Shown: positions 26,447-36,475 of the stretch, piece by piece
Position numbering within the stretch: the first letter of the stretch is position 1
Layout: each line of letters begins with the position of its first letter
Origin: Ilyomonas sp963847085
GTDB taxonomy: Bacteria > Bacteroidota > Bacteroidia > Chitinophagales > Chitinophagaceae
Length of the DNA stretch: 64,000 bases
NCBI GenBank assembly: GCA_963847085.1
Contig: CAWJYO010000009.1
Location: 744,001 to 808,000 of the forward strand
Reading direction: 5' to 3'
Translations under genes and position numbers: made by a program
Notes under the pieces: model-generated
The model's database searches: none
What the model was told of the DNA's origin: nothing
Seen by the model: the letters and a program-made list of their open reading frames with translations, nothing else

Positions 26447-27427
26447 TTGAAGCAATTTCTTTCCGTACATGATGTTTCCAACATCAACGCTTTAATTGCA
26501 AAAGCATTGGAGTACAAAGCGAATCCTTTTAAAGATAGAACGCTCGGAAGGGATAAGCGCATTGGTTTGTTGTTTTTGAATCCTTCCCTGCGCACACGCT
26601 TAAGCACACAAATTGCAGCCCGCAACTTAGGCATGGAAGCCATTGTGTTTAATGTAGATAAAGAAGGCTGGGCGCTTGAGTTTGAAGAAGGCGCAATTAT
26701 GAGCGGCAATACTGTTGAGCATGTAAAAGATGCTGCTCCTGTGTTAGGAAATTATTTTGATATTCTTTGTATTCGCACATTTCCTTCTTTAAAAAACAGG
26801 GATGATGATTACAGCGAATTGTACATCACTGAATTTGTAAAATGGTGTGGTGTTCCGGTAATCAGTTTAGAAAGTGCAACACTTCATCCATTGCAATCTT
26901 TAACTGACATCATAACGATAAATGAATCTCTCGTTTCGACATCTTCCTCACAAATAAAAAAAGGGGCAAAACCAAAAATCGTTCTTACCTGGGCGCCGCA
27001 TGTAAAGGCATTACCACAATGTGTTGCCAATAGTTTTGCGCAATGGATAAATGTGTGGGGGGAAGCCGAATTTGTAATCACACACCCTGAAGATTATGAA
27101 TTGGCAGAACAGTTTACAAAAGGTGCCACCATCACACATGACCAGGATGAGGCTTTGCGTGATGCTGATTTTGTGTATGTAAAAAACTGGAGCACTTATA
27201 AAGATTATGGTAAAATATATGAGAATGATCCTCGCTGGATGCTAACAAATAAAAAGCTTGAAGTAACCAATAATGCTAAAGTAATGCATTGCCTTCCGGT
27301 AAGGCGAAATGTTGAGTTAAGCGATGAAGTGCTCGATAGTAAAAACAGCATTGTTACACAGGAAGCGGCAAATAGGGTATGGGCGGCGCAAGCGGTGATA
27401 AGTGAAATTCTTAAAAGCTTACCATGA
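26447..27427 (+). CDS. argF': N-succinyl/N-acetylornithine carbamoyltransferase (ArgF')
   Basis: Transcarbamylase acting on acylated ornithine. 326 residues. The carbamoyl-phosphate motif is FLNPSLRTRLSTQ (in place of STRT) and the ornithine/catalytic block is MHCLPVRRNVELSDEVL. The specificity position in the SGNTVEH segment is Val90. From published work, Glu at this position gives acetylornithine preference and Pro, Ser or Val gives succinylornithine preference; B. fragilis has Pro90. I infer a succinylornithine enzyme. Start is TTG at 26447 (no ATG in frame), giving the conserved N-terminus MKQFLSVHDV. Ends in ATGA overlap with argB. Confidence 0.9.
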   Translation: MKQFLSVHDVSNINALIAKALEYKANPFKDRTLGRDKRIGLLFLNPSLRTRLSTQIAARNLGMEAIVFNVDKEGWALEFEEGAIMSGNTVEHVKDAAPVLGNYFDILCIRTFPSLKNRDDDYSELYITEFVKWCGVPVISLESATLHPLQSLTDIITINESLVSTSSSQIKKGAKPKIVLTWAPHVKALPQCVANSFAQWINVWGEAEFVITHPEDYELAEQFTKGATITHDQDEALRDADFVYVKNWSTYKDYGKIYENDPRWMLTNKKLEVTNNAKVMHCLPVRRNVELSDEVLDSKNSIVTQEAANRVWAAQAVISEILKSLP

Positions 27428-28209
27428 ACAAACTTTACGTCATAAAAATTGGTGGCAACATAATAGACGATGAAGAAAAGCTATCTTATTTTCTTCAATC
27501 TTTTGCATCCATTCAATCTCCCAAAATTCTGGTTCATGGCGGTGGTAAACTGGCTACAAAACTGGCTCAACAATTAGGCATTAGTCAACAAATGATCGAA
27601 GGAAGGCGTATAACCGATGAGGAAACATTGAAGATTGTAACGATGGTGTATGCAGGTTATATCAACAAAAATATTGTATCGCAGCTACAAGCTAAAAGCT
27701 GCGCTGCTATTGGATTATGCGGTGCTGATGGCAATCTCATTCAATCGCACAAACGGGTTCATGCTTCTATTGATTATGGCTTTGTGGGTGATGTAGATGT
27801 TATTAACTCCTCATTACTGCAAAGCTTATTATCACAAAATATGGCTGTTGTTGTTGCACCCATCACACACAACAAAGAAGGACAATTGTTAAACACCAAT
27901 GCCGATACCATTGCACAGGAAATAGCGCAGGCAATGAGCAAGTTGTATGAAGTACATCTCCTGTATTGTTTTGAGAAAACTGGTGTATTAACAAATGCTG
28001 ATGATGACACAACGGTTATCCCTTCCATCAATCCTTCTTATTACGGCCAACTGAAAGAACAAAACTTTATTTACGCAGGCATGATACCCAAGCTCGACAA
28101 TGCGTTTGCTGCCTTACATAAAGGCGTTCATCGCGTTGTGATTGGCAAAGCAGAACAGTTGGAACAATTAACTTTAGGAACATCCGGCACAAGCATCACC
28201 AATGAATAA
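27424..28209 (+). CDS. argB: N-acylglutamate kinase
   Basis: Amino-acid kinase fold enzyme that phosphorylates N-acylglutamate, 261 residues. Visible: the N-terminal VIKIGGNIIDDEEKLSYF, the glycine loop ILVHGGGKLATKLAQQLGI, GLCGADGNLIQ and the late FIYAGMIPKLDNAFAALHKGVHRVVIGKA block containing the catalytic lysine. The usual N-terminal arginine-feedback helix is short or absent, so it may be insensitive to arginine (inference). Overlaps ArgF' by four bases (ATGA) and argE by eight. Confidence 0.93.
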   Translation: MNKLYVIKIGGNIIDDEEKLSYFLQSFASIQSPKILVHGGGKLATKLAQQLGISQQMIEGRRITDEETLKIVTMVYAGYINKNIVSQLQAKSCAAIGLCGADGNLIQSHKRVHASIDYGFVGDVDVINSSLLQSLLSQNMAVVVAPITHNKEGQLLNTNADTIAQEIAQAMSKLYEVHLLYCFEKTGVLTNADDDTTVIPSINPSYYGQLKEQNFIYAGMIPKLDNAFAALHKGVHRVVIGKAEQLEQLTLGTSGTSITNE

Positions 28210-29269
28210 CACGCAAGATATATTAACCCAAAAAGCTGTTACTTTATTAAAGCAACTCATTAGCACACCTTCATTTTCTAAAGAAGAAAACGATACGGCA
28301 GAAATCATTGTTGAATTTTTCAAGAGCAATGATATTTCTTGTTCACGTGTTGGCAATAACATTTATGCCAAAAACAAATATTATGATGTTGCCAAACCTT
28401 CTATCTTACTCAACTCTCATCACGATACGGTAAAGCCCAACAAAGGCTACACTATAGACCCATATACTCCTGTTGAAAAAGAAGGCAAGTTGTTTGGCTT
28501 GGGAAGCAATGATGCCGGTGGTTGTCTGGTATCGCTAATGGCTACTTTTTTGCATTTTTACAATGAACCAAATCTCAATCACAATATAGTATTTGCGGCA
28601 AGTGCGGAAGAAGAAATCAGTGGTGTAAACGGCATAGAACTGGTATTGCCTTTTCTCGGCAATATTGATTTTGGTATTGTTGGCGAACCCACCAAATTAG
28701 AGATGGCGGTAGCAGAGCGCGGCCTGATGGTAATTGATTGCACGGCTCATGGTCGTGCAGGTCATGCTGCCCGTAACGAAGGCGAAAATGCGTTGTACAA
28801 AGCCGTTGAAGATATTAACTGGATACGCAGTTACAAGTTTGATAAAGAGAGCCCATTATTGGGCGAAACCAAACTCAGCGTAACCATTATTGAAACCGAA
28901 AACAAGCAGCACAATGTAGTGCCATCGCAATGCAAATTTGTAATTGACGTGCGTGTCAATGAACTCTACAACTTTGAGGAAATATTGAATGCTCTCAAAG
29001 AAAATTTGCAAAGCACTTTCAAGCCACGTACTACGCGTATGCGTTCAACTTCTATTGCTATCAATCATCCTCTGGTGCAGGCTGGCATTGCTTTAGGTCA
29101 TGGCTATTATGGCTCACCAACTACAAGCGATAAGGCTTTGATGCCTTTTCCTGCATTAAAAATGGGACCTGGAGATAGTGCCCGGAGCCATACTGCTGAT
29201 GAATACATTTATCTTGATGAAATAAAGAAGGGTATTGAAACTTACATTGCATTATTAGATAAACTTTAA
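28202..29269 (+). CDS. argE: N-acylornithine deacylase (M20 family)
   Basis: Zinc-dependent M20 amidohydrolase that would remove the acyl group from acylcitrulline or acylornithine. 355 residues. Metal ligands in ILLNSHHDTVKP (His) and LFGLGSNDAGGCLVSLMAT (Asp). Catalytic glutamate and ligand in FAASAEEEISGVNGIEL. Further ligand region IDFGIVGEPTKLEMAVAERG. Dimerisation lid contains GRAGHAARNEG. In the ArgF' pathway deacylation comes after carbamoylation. Starts inside the end of argB. Confidence 0.9.
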   Translation: MNNTQDILTQKAVTLLKQLISTPSFSKEENDTAEIIVEFFKSNDISCSRVGNNIYAKNKYYDVAKPSILLNSHHDTVKPNKGYTIDPYTPVEKEGKLFGLGSNDAGGCLVSLMATFLHFYNEPNLNHNIVFAASAEEEISGVNGIELVLPFLGNIDFGIVGEPTKLEMAVAERGLMVIDCTAHGRAGHAARNEGENALYKAVEDINWIRSYKFDKESPLLGETKLSVTIIETENKQHNVVPSQCKFVIDVRVNELYNFEEILNALKENLQSTFKPRTTRMRSTSIAINHPLVQAGIALGHGYYGSPTTSDKALMPFPALKMGPGDSARSHTADEYIYLDEIKKGIETYIALLDKL

Positions 29270-29306
29270 TTTAGCTTGCACACAGATATTCTAAATAAGA
29301 TCATTT

Positions 29307-29528
29307 ATGGAAAATTCAATTCGTGAAAAGCTACATCAGATGATTAATGAATTTTCGGACGAGAGAGCAAAAGAAGTATATGACTTCATTGTGGATGATG
29401 ATTTGCCGGATGAATTAAAAGCAATACTGGATGAGGAATATAATAGCTATTTGTTATCGGGCGAAGTGGTGTCGCAAAGTGAGGTGAATGAGATAATACA
29501 AACGATTTTGTACAAAAACAAAAAGTGA
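29307..29528 (+). CDS. Antitoxin-like small protein
   Basis: 73-residue, acidic, helical protein (MENSIREKLHQMINEFSDERAKEVYDFIVDDD...). The DELKAILDEEYNSYLLSGEVVSQSEVNEII segment resembles the C-terminal half of ParD/RelB-like addiction antitoxins. The stop overlaps the next ATG by one base (TGATG). The pairing with a RelE/ParE-like gene is the main support. It lies between argE and argH. Confidence 0.65.
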   Translation: MENSIREKLHQMINEFSDERAKEVYDFIVDDDLPDELKAILDEEYNSYLLSGEVVSQSEVNEIIQTILYKNKK

Positions 29529-29834
29529 TGCCTGTTTATAGCATCGTTTACAGGAAGAGAGCTTTGAAAGAATATGTTGAAGCGACGGCCTGGTATGAAG
29601 AACGTAGTCTGCAGTCTGCAGGCAGCCGAAAACTTCGTAAGCACTATTCAGAGCATCCTGACATCAGTATCCGAACATCCTCATTTTTTCAGGAATCCAT
29701 ACAAACATTTTTATGAGGTAAAAGCAAATCGCTTTCCATTCAGCGTTGTTTACTTTGTTAATGAATCAAAACATCAGGTTGTAATCACCACAATATTTCA
29801 TCAAAAAAGAAATCCGAATATAAAGTTCAGATAG
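29528..29834 (+). CDS. RelE/ParE-family toxin-like protein (frameshifted)
   Basis: About 102 residues once a one-base shift near 29620-29623 is removed. First part: MPVYSIVYRKRALKEYVEATAWYEERSLQS. Second part, in another frame: AAENFVSTIQSILTSVSEHPHFFRNPYKHFYEVKANRFPFSVVYFVNESKHQVVITTIFHQKRNP. The WYEERS, the RNPYKHFYE/FPFSVVYFV centre and the C-terminal HQKRNP are typical of RelE/ParE plasmid-stabilisation toxins that cleave mRNA or poison gyrase. The shift could be a sequence error, as elsewhere in the window, or a real inactivation. Seven bases before argH. Confidence 0.7.
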
Positions 29835-29840
29835 CACCAC

Positions 29841-31190
29841 ATGAAACTCTGGCAGAAGAACACAACATCACTTAAGGAAGTAGAACAGTTTACGGTTGGT
29901 AACGACCGCGACTTTGATTTGCTGTTAGCGCCGTTTGATGTGTTAGGAAATATCGCACATGCTAACATGCTTGCCACCGTTGGTTTGCTCACCAACGAAG
30001 AAGCTGAACAGCTTATCAAAGAGTTACAGGAAATTTATAAGACCACACAATCTTCTGCCACTCACCATTCACCATTCACCATTCACCCTGATATTGAAGA
30101 TGTTCATTCTCAAATCGAATTTTTACTAACGCAAAAGCTTGGCGATGTTGGCAAAAAAATTCATTCTGCCCGTAGCCGCAATGATCAGGTATTGGTTGAC
30201 ATTAAATTGTTTTTACGTAGTGAAATTGAAAAAACCGTTCTTTCGGTTGCGGACCTTTTTGAATTGTTAATCAAGAGGAGCAATGAATTAAAAGATGATT
30301 TGCTGCCGGGTTACACGCATCTTCAATTAGCAATGCCATCATCATTTGGCTTGTGGCTGGGTGCGTATGCTGAAAGCCTTGCAGATGATGTTACAATTAT
30401 AAAAGCGGCTTATGATATAGTGAATAAAAACCCGCTTGGCTCTGCGGCTGGCTATGGTTCTTCTTTTCCTGTGAATCGAACCTTAACCACACAGTTGCTG
30501 GGCTTTGCCGATTTGAATTACAATGTTGTGTATGCGCAAATGGGGCGCGGTAAAACCGAACGTATCGTAGCTTCCGCATTGGCGAATGTTGCCGATACGT
30601 TGGCAAGATTAAGCATGGATGCATGTTTGTTTTTGAACCAAAATTTTGGTTTCATCTCATTTCCGCCACAGCTAACAACAGGCAGCAGTATTATGCCGCA
30701 CAAAAAGAATCCGGATGTGTTTGAACTGATACGTTCGTATTGCAATCGCATCAAGGCTTTGCCAAATGAAATTATGATGATGACAACTAATTTACCATCG
30801 GGTTATCATCGCGATTTACAGTTATTAAAAGAACATCTTTTTCCTTCCTTTCAAACGCTTCGCAACTGCATCCAAATGGCTGGCTTGATGATAACCAATA
30901 TGGAAGTAAAAAAGGATATTTTGCGGGATGAAAAGTACAAGTATCTCTTCAGCGTGGAAGAAGTGAACAAACTCGTTCTGCAGGGCGTTCCTTTTCGCGA
31001 TGCGTATAAAAAAATAGGGTTAGACATTGAAGAAAATAGCTTTACTTATTCAACCGAAATTCATCATACACACGAAGGCAGCATCGGCAATTTGTGTAAC
31101 GATAAGATAGAAGCTAACATGCAAAAAGCGATAGATAATTTTCATTTTAATCACTATCATGCTGCCATTGAAAAGCTGTTAGAAGAATAA
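29841..31190 (+). CDS. argH: Argininosuccinate lyase
   Basis: Cleaves argininosuccinate to arginine and fumarate. 449 residues. Fumarase/aspartase-superfamily motifs: IHSARSRNDQV, LLPGYTHLQLAMPSSFGLWLGAY and the signature GSSIMPHKKNPDVFELIR. Residues about 70-90 contain SSATHHSPFTIHPDIEDVHS, encoded by three tandem copies of the heptamer TCACCAT (about 30062-30086), the same word as in the intergenic repeats. Homologues have a similar gap length here, so the segment is tolerated. Last gene of the arginine cluster. Confidence 0.93.
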   Translation: MKLWQKNTTSLKEVEQFTVGNDRDFDLLLAPFDVLGNIAHANMLATVGLLTNEEAEQLIKELQEIYKTTQSSATHHSPFTIHPDIEDVHSQIEFLLTQKLGDVGKKIHSARSRNDQVLVDIKLFLRSEIEKTVLSVADLFELLIKRSNELKDDLLPGYTHLQLAMPSSFGLWLGAYAESLADDVTIIKAAYDIVNKNPLGSAAGYGSSFPVNRTLTTQLLGFADLNYNVVYAQMGRGKTERIVASALANVADTLARLSMDACLFLNQNFGFISFPPQLTTGSSIMPHKKNPDVFELIRSYCNRIKALPNEIMMMTTNLPSGYHRDLQLLKEHLFPSFQTLRNCIQMAGLMITNMEVKKDILRDEKYKYLFSVEEVNKLVLQGVPFRDAYKKIGLDIEENSFTYSTEIHHTHEGSIGNLCNDKIEANMQKAIDNFHFNHYHAAIEKLLEE

Positions 31191-31243
31191 ATATCTGTAA
31201 AAACAAATTGCTTTATTTTGGTGGCTTCAAAACGCCCCATTCA

Positions 31244-34200
31244 ATGAACATCTTTCGATTGCTTTCCACTTTTGTTTTTGCCACAATTTTATTTTGCATC
31301 TTTTCCTGCCAAAATAATTCTGATAAAAACAAAACCCATAACGATACAACCACAGCGAAAACCGATTCGTTAACCGATGCGCAAAAGCGCTTGCCAGAGA
31401 ACGCTCTAAAAGGCTTAACCGTTGCGCCTGATTTGGAAGTGCACACATTCGCCACAGAGCCAATGCTGAAAAATCCTACCAACATTGATGTGGATGAACG
31501 CGGGCGTGTTTGGGTGAACGAAGCTTACAATTATCGTCCTGCTATTAATGGCAATCCGGTAAATGTGTTAGGCGATAGAATCATGATTTTGGAAGATACA
31601 AACGGCGATGGCAAAGCCGATACAGCAAAGGTGTTTTATCAGGGGCCTGAAGTTAATGCACCGCTTGGCATTTGTGTTTTGGGCAATAAAGTGATTGTGT
31701 CGCAAAGCCCGTATGTATGGGTGTTTACTGATGATAACGGCGATGACAAAGCCGATCGTAAAGAAATTTTATTCCAGGGCATCAGCGGTGAGCAGCACGA
31801 CCATGGCGTACATGCGTTTACGTTTGGTGCTGATGGCAAATTGTATTTCAATATGGGCAATGCCGGAATGCAACTACGCGATAAAAACAACAAGCCTGTG
31901 CTTGATCAGGATGGGGATGTTATCAGTCAGAAAAAATACAAACAAGGCCTGGTGTTTCGCTGCGATTTAGATGGCTCTCATGTTGAATGTTTAGGTCAGA
32001 ACTTCCGCAATCCGTATGAAGTTGCAGTGGATAGTTATGGCACCTTATGGCAAAGCGATAACGACGATGATGGCAACCGTGGCACACGCATCAACTATGT
32101 AATGCAGTACGGCAATTATGGTTATACCGATGAGATGACAGGTGCAGGCTGGCAGGCGAACCGCACCAATATGGAAGACTCAATACCTCTTCGCCACTGG
32201 CATTTGAACGATCCTGGCGTTGTTCCCAATTTACTACAAACCTTTGCCGGCTCACCTACGGGTATTTTAGTTTATGAAGGGGCTTTATTACCTAAAGAAT
32301 TTCATAACCAACTCATTCATTGCGATGCGGGGCCTAATGTGGTGCGCAGTTATACGGTAAAAACAAACGGCGCGGGCTATGATGCAAGTATCATCAATAT
32401 TTTAAAAGGAGAAAAAGACCGCTGGTTTCGTCCGGCAGATGTATGTACAGCGCCCGATGGTTCTATTATAGTTGCCGATTGGTACGATCCGGGCGTCGGC
32501 GGGCATCAGGCAGGCGACCAGGTGCGTGGCAGAATTTATCGCGTAGCGCCACCCTCTGCTTCTTCATCATATAAGATTTCTAAACAAGATTATACTACGC
32601 CGCAAGGCGCAATTGTGGCGTTACAAAATCCTAATTTATCAGTGCGGTATCATGCGTTTACTGCATTGCAAAATATGGGCAAAACCGCAGTGCCCGAATT
32701 GGAAAAGTTATGGCATGATAACAATGCCAATCCACGTATGCGTGCAAGAGCATTTTGGGTGTTGGTAAAGATGAGAGATGCCAACGCTGCACAATATATT
32801 GATGAAGCAATAAAAGATACCAATCCTGATTTACGCATCACCGGCTTAAGAGCCGCTGGTGAACTAAAGAATGGCGTAACCCGTGTTGTATCTGCATTAC
32901 AGAACGATGCCGATGCAGGAGTACGCCGCGAATGTGCGTTGGCTTTACATCACAATCATTCGCCCGAAGCCGCAGTATTGTGGGCTTCGCTGGCTTCGCA
33001 ATATGATGGCAAAGACAGGTGGTATCTCGAAGCACTCGGCATTGGTGCAGACAAACAATGGGACCTTTTTTTCAAAGAATATCTGGCAAAAACAAAAGAG
33101 CCTTTGGCAACCGATGCATCGCGCGATATTGTATGGCGGGCACGAACAAAATTAGCTTTGCCTTATTTAAGTAAATTGGCTTCTGATAAAAACATTTCAT
33201 TAACCAATCGGTTAAAATATTTCCGCGCTTTTGATTTTACCACTGATGATTTGAAGGAAAGAATTTTACTCTCGATGCTGCCCGACAACACAGCCGATAG
33301 CACAGAAGTAAACAAGCTGGTGTTTCATGCGCTGAACAGCAAAACGGTGGCGCAATCTCCGGTTGCACAGAAAGTGTTAGCCAATGTGCTTCATTCCATC
33401 AATGGCACAGATGAATACATCGAACTGGTGAATCGTTATCAGGAAAGTTCGCAAGACGCGAACCTTGTTCAGTTAGCGGTAAATAAATCAACCGAAAATA
33501 TCGGCAAAAATGCAGCAGGCCTGCTGTTACAATTCCATGGCGATAAGCTGGCGTGGAATATCATCAATGGAAAAGATACAACACAGCAAGCAGCGTTGCT
33601 GAATGCGCTGGCTGGCGTAGGTAGCAAAGAATCGGTAGATATGTTGCAGACCATTGCTTTATCAAACCAATATCCCTTTGCACTTCGCAAAGAAGCGGCG
33701 CGAAAAATTGGCAATAGCTGGAGTGGGGAAGATCGTGTGTTGCAAATTTTAAAAAGCCAAAAAAGTTCCTGCCCAATTAATCCCCGATGTGGTTGCCAGT
33801 GTAGCTGGTGCATGGCGCGGTTCGGTGCGTGCAGAAGCAGCTTCTTATCTGCCAAATAATGGAGCGAATAAAAATGTGAAGCCAGCGCCTTCGATGAAAG
33901 ATCTGACAGCTTTGAACCCCAATGCCGATGCAGGTTCTAAGATATTTGTAAGCACTTGCAGCACTTGCCATCAGGTAAATAGTGTCGGTAATGATTTTGG
34001 TCCGAAGCTGTCTGAAATTGGAAGCAAGCTGCCGAAAGAAGGATTGCTGGAAGCGATAGAACATCCATCGGCTGGCATTAGCTATGGTTTTGAAGGATGG
34101 ACGATAAAAATGAAAGACGGCTCAACAGTATCTGGTATTATAGCAAGCAAAACCGAAACGGATATTGATTTAAAAATGCCCGGCGGCAATCGCAAACAAT

Positions 34201-34331
34201 TGAAAACCGCTGATGTACTTGCTTTAACGCAAATGAAAGAAAGTATGATGCCGGAAGGCTTGTATCAAACAATGTCGCCGCAGGATTTGGCGAACCTGTT
34301 AGAGTATTTGGAAGGATTGAAAAAGAAGTAA
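31244..34331 (+). CDS. PVC-type heme-binding lipoprotein: sugar-dehydrogenase-like propeller, HEAT repeats, cytochrome c (frameshifted)
   Basis: Large lipoprotein of about 1028 residues. Lipobox near residue 20 (ILFCIFSCQNN). Residues about 55-430 form a propeller-type domain (VWVNEAYNYRPAINGNPVNVLGDRIMILEDTNGDGKADTAKVF; EQHDHGVHAFTFGADGKLYFNMGNAG). About 450-750 are HEAT-like repeats. The C-terminal domain has heme-c motif CSTCHQVNSVGNDFGPKL and a distal methionine-rich helix (MKESMMPEGLYQTMSPQDLANLLEYL). One extra A in the run at 33759-33764 shifts the frame. The architecture matches the membrane-bound dehydrogenase family first seen in Planctomycetes and Verrucomicrobia. Substrate unknown. 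I chose the ATG at 31244 over a TTG at 31208. Confidence 0.85.
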
Positions 34332-34333
34332 TC

Positions 34334-34374
34334 CGATTTTAGATTTATGATTTCGGATTTGTGATTTGGAAAAG
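34334..34374. repeat. ATTTATGATT-family repeat, single arm
   Basis: Contains GATTTTAGATTTATGATTT and GGATTTGTGATTT words, directly after the stop of the heme lipoprotein gene. Only one arm is present, so it is not a hairpin here. Confidence 0.55.
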
Positions 34375-34455
34375 TCTTATCCACAAAGGGATTCATTATG
34401 AATGAGATGCAGCTGATGAATGGAAAATAGTATAAGAGTTACAGCTACAAAATCG

Positions 34456-34909
34456 TTACTCAAATTCTATCACCATATAAGTCCACAGCCATGCATCGCC
34501 AATGTCATCATCCTGCGTTTTTTGGGTAAAAACAAATCCGTTGCGTTGCAGAACGGTGGTTGAAGCATTGTAGCTCCGGTGCTGTTTTGGCAGTGATGAT
34601 AACATTGGGTTCTGTTGCTTTTGCAATGGTAATTAATTGACCGCAGGTAAATGTTGCAATGCCTTTCCTTTCGTATTCTTTGCGTGTTCCGTAAGCAATT
34701 TCAATTTTGCCTTCTTTGGGTTCGCTAATAAAACCACCTACACCAACCACTATATCATCCTGCATTACAAAATATCCAATCCACGGTGGGTTGTAACCCA
34801 TTTTGTAATAATAAGATGGGTAAGATTCAAAGATCATTCTGCAAAAATCGTTTGCATACATTTCTTTATCAGGATCTTCATCAATCAATATGGGTACAAG
34901 TGTTAGCAC
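34456..34909 (-). CDS. GNAT-family acetyltransferase (frameshifted)
   Basis: About 150 residues once corrected. GNAT features: GYFVMQDDIVVGVGGFISEPKEGKIEIAYGTRKEYERKGIATFTCGQLI, where EYERKGIAT is the acetyl-CoA binding loop (R/Q-x-x-G-x-G/A type). After a likely extra base near 34571-34577 the frame continues YNASTTVLQRNGFVFTQKTQDDDIGDAWLWTYMVIEFE, the usual C-terminal 'NxAS..vl.r.GF' end. The substrate is unknown. The start is uncertain: GTG at 34909 is used; an earlier start is possible. Confidence 0.75.
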
Positions 34910-34989
34910 AAATACGTTTATAGAATTGTAGTTAACAAGTTCATCAAAGAGTATGTCTTAACCCTTTTGTTTTGCCTTATTTTTATTTA

Positions 34990-35937
34990 TCATTTTATCG
35001 GCACTCTCACGTCAGCACCTTTCATCCATCCGTTGGCTGCCATCCAGTTCAGGCAGCGTTCCATCCACAAATCTTTGCTTTTGGGAAGGTGCATTCCAAA
35101 GCCATGTCCGCCGTTTTGATACAAGTGCATTTCAACAGGCACTTTCTGTTGCAAACAAGCTTCATAAAAACGAATGCTGTTTTCCACATTTACCACATCA
35201 TCATCTCCTGCATGAACCAAAAATGTAGGTGGTGTATCAGTCGTTACCTGCAACTCGTTGGAGTAGTATTTCTTTTTTTCTTCCGATGGATTTTTGCCGA
35301 TTAAATTGTCTCTCGAACCACGATGCCCGATGCTGTCGTTAAACGAAATCACAGGATAAATCAACAACATAAAATCAGGTCGTAAAATAGTATTGTTGGC
35401 GTTGGCAATTACAGCTTTGTTGTAATGCGTGCCTTCAGTTGATGCCAAATGCCCGCCCGCAGAAAAGCCCATAATACCAATTCGCTTTGCATCAATGTTC
35501 CATTCTTTGGCGTGTTCTCGAACCGTTTTGATGGCTTCCTGCGCATCTTGTAACGGCCCAATTTCTTTATTTACCATTGTACTATCGTCCGGTATACGAT
35601 ACTTCAATACAAAAGCAGCAACACCTGCTTTCACAAACTCTTTTGCCACATCACTTCCTTCATGTGCCGCAGCCAGTACACCATAACCACCACCAGGGCA
35701 AATAATAACCGCCGTGCCGGTTGCTTTTTCTTTTGGCGGAAAATAAGACGTGAGAGTAGGCCGGCTTACTTTACTGATGATGAGCACGCCGTTGTTGCTG
35801 GTGGTTTCTTCATCGGGCGTCATCTTGCTGTTGGGAATGCTATCAGTATAAAGCGGCGCTATTTTTTGCGCAGCTACATCTAGTTTCATAAATAAAAAAA
35901 TGGGCAAAAACAAAAATAGAAGGATCAATCGTTTCAT
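34990..35937 (-). CDS. Secreted alpha/beta hydrolase, acetylesterase-like
   Basis: 315 residues with a signal peptide (MKRLILLFLFLPIFLFMKLDVAAQ). Alpha/beta-hydrolase fold: oxyanion-hole loop VIICPGGGYGVLAAAHEG, nucleophile elbow GIMGFSAGGHLAS (Ser), acidic residue around FLVHAGDDDVVNV and catalytic His in LYQNGGHGFGMHL. This combination is typical of xylan or carbohydrate acetylesterases and related lipases (BD-FAE-like). Likely periplasmic polysaccharide deacetylation, not proven. Confidence 0.85.
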   Translation of the reverse strand: MKRLILLFLFLPIFLFMKLDVAAQKIAPLYTDSIPNSKMTPDEETTSNNGVLIISKVSRPTLTSYFPPKEKATGTAVIICPGGGYGVLAAAHEGSDVAKEFVKAGVAAFVLKYRIPDDSTMVNKEIGPLQDAQEAIKTVREHAKEWNIDAKRIGIMGFSAGGHLASTEGTHYNKAVIANANNTILRPDFMLLIYPVISFNDSIGHRGSRDNLIGKNPSEEKKKYYSNELQVTTDTPPTFLVHAGDDDVVNVENSIRFYEACLQQKVPVEMHLYQNGGHGFGMHLPKSKDLWMERCLNWMAANGWMKGADVRVPIK

Positions 35938-36032
35938 AGTATAAGAATGAAATTAAAACTATATTTCAATAATGGATGAAAGAATCAAAGACATTTTCTT
36001 AACTATTAAATCAATGCTTAAGCAAAGAATAC

Positions 36033-36422
36033 TTATATGTCGTTAGATCGTTTTCTTGCTAAAAAAAAGAAAGTCATTAAAATTAGTAATGACAGAAAAG
36101 GAACGATAAGAAACACAGAAGCATTTTTTGAACCATGTATTTTGAGAACACGACTATAAAAAAGCAAAGAGCCAATGGTTATAACAAGCATCAACCAATA
36201 TAAAACAGAACGTATGTTGAATGACCAATTTGCAGAGATTCTGCTTAACACTATTAAAGATAGAAATGGTAATAATACCCAAATAACAAAAAGGGCTTTT
36301 AAAAGAATAGAGTTATTATTACGTCCTGCATCAACTACAAAATAAACTGAGCCTATCGCACTACAAAACATAATAGCGAAAGCCATTGCTTTTAGCAGAT
36401 TAAAGCCGACCAAGCTTTTCAT
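36033..36422 (-). CDS. Small membrane protein, unknown
   Basis: 129 residues, four hydrophobic helices (about residues 8-30, 38-60, 72-92 and 100-120), separated by short polar loops; the C-terminus is basic (ARKRSNDI). I recognise no family. The codon use is more AT-rich than its neighbours. Isolated between the esterase and the ABC permease. Confidence 0.55.
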   Translation of the reverse strand: MKSLVGFNLLKAMAFAIMFCSAIGSVYFVVDAGRNNNSILLKALFVIWVLLPFLSLIVLSRISANWSFNIRSVLYWLMLVITIGSLLFYSRVLKIHGSKNASVFLIVPFLSLLILMTFFFLARKRSNDI

Positions 36423-36475
36423 AGTCTTTCTAATTATTTACTTAAAAATAAACATCAAAAAGCATCGTACATTCA

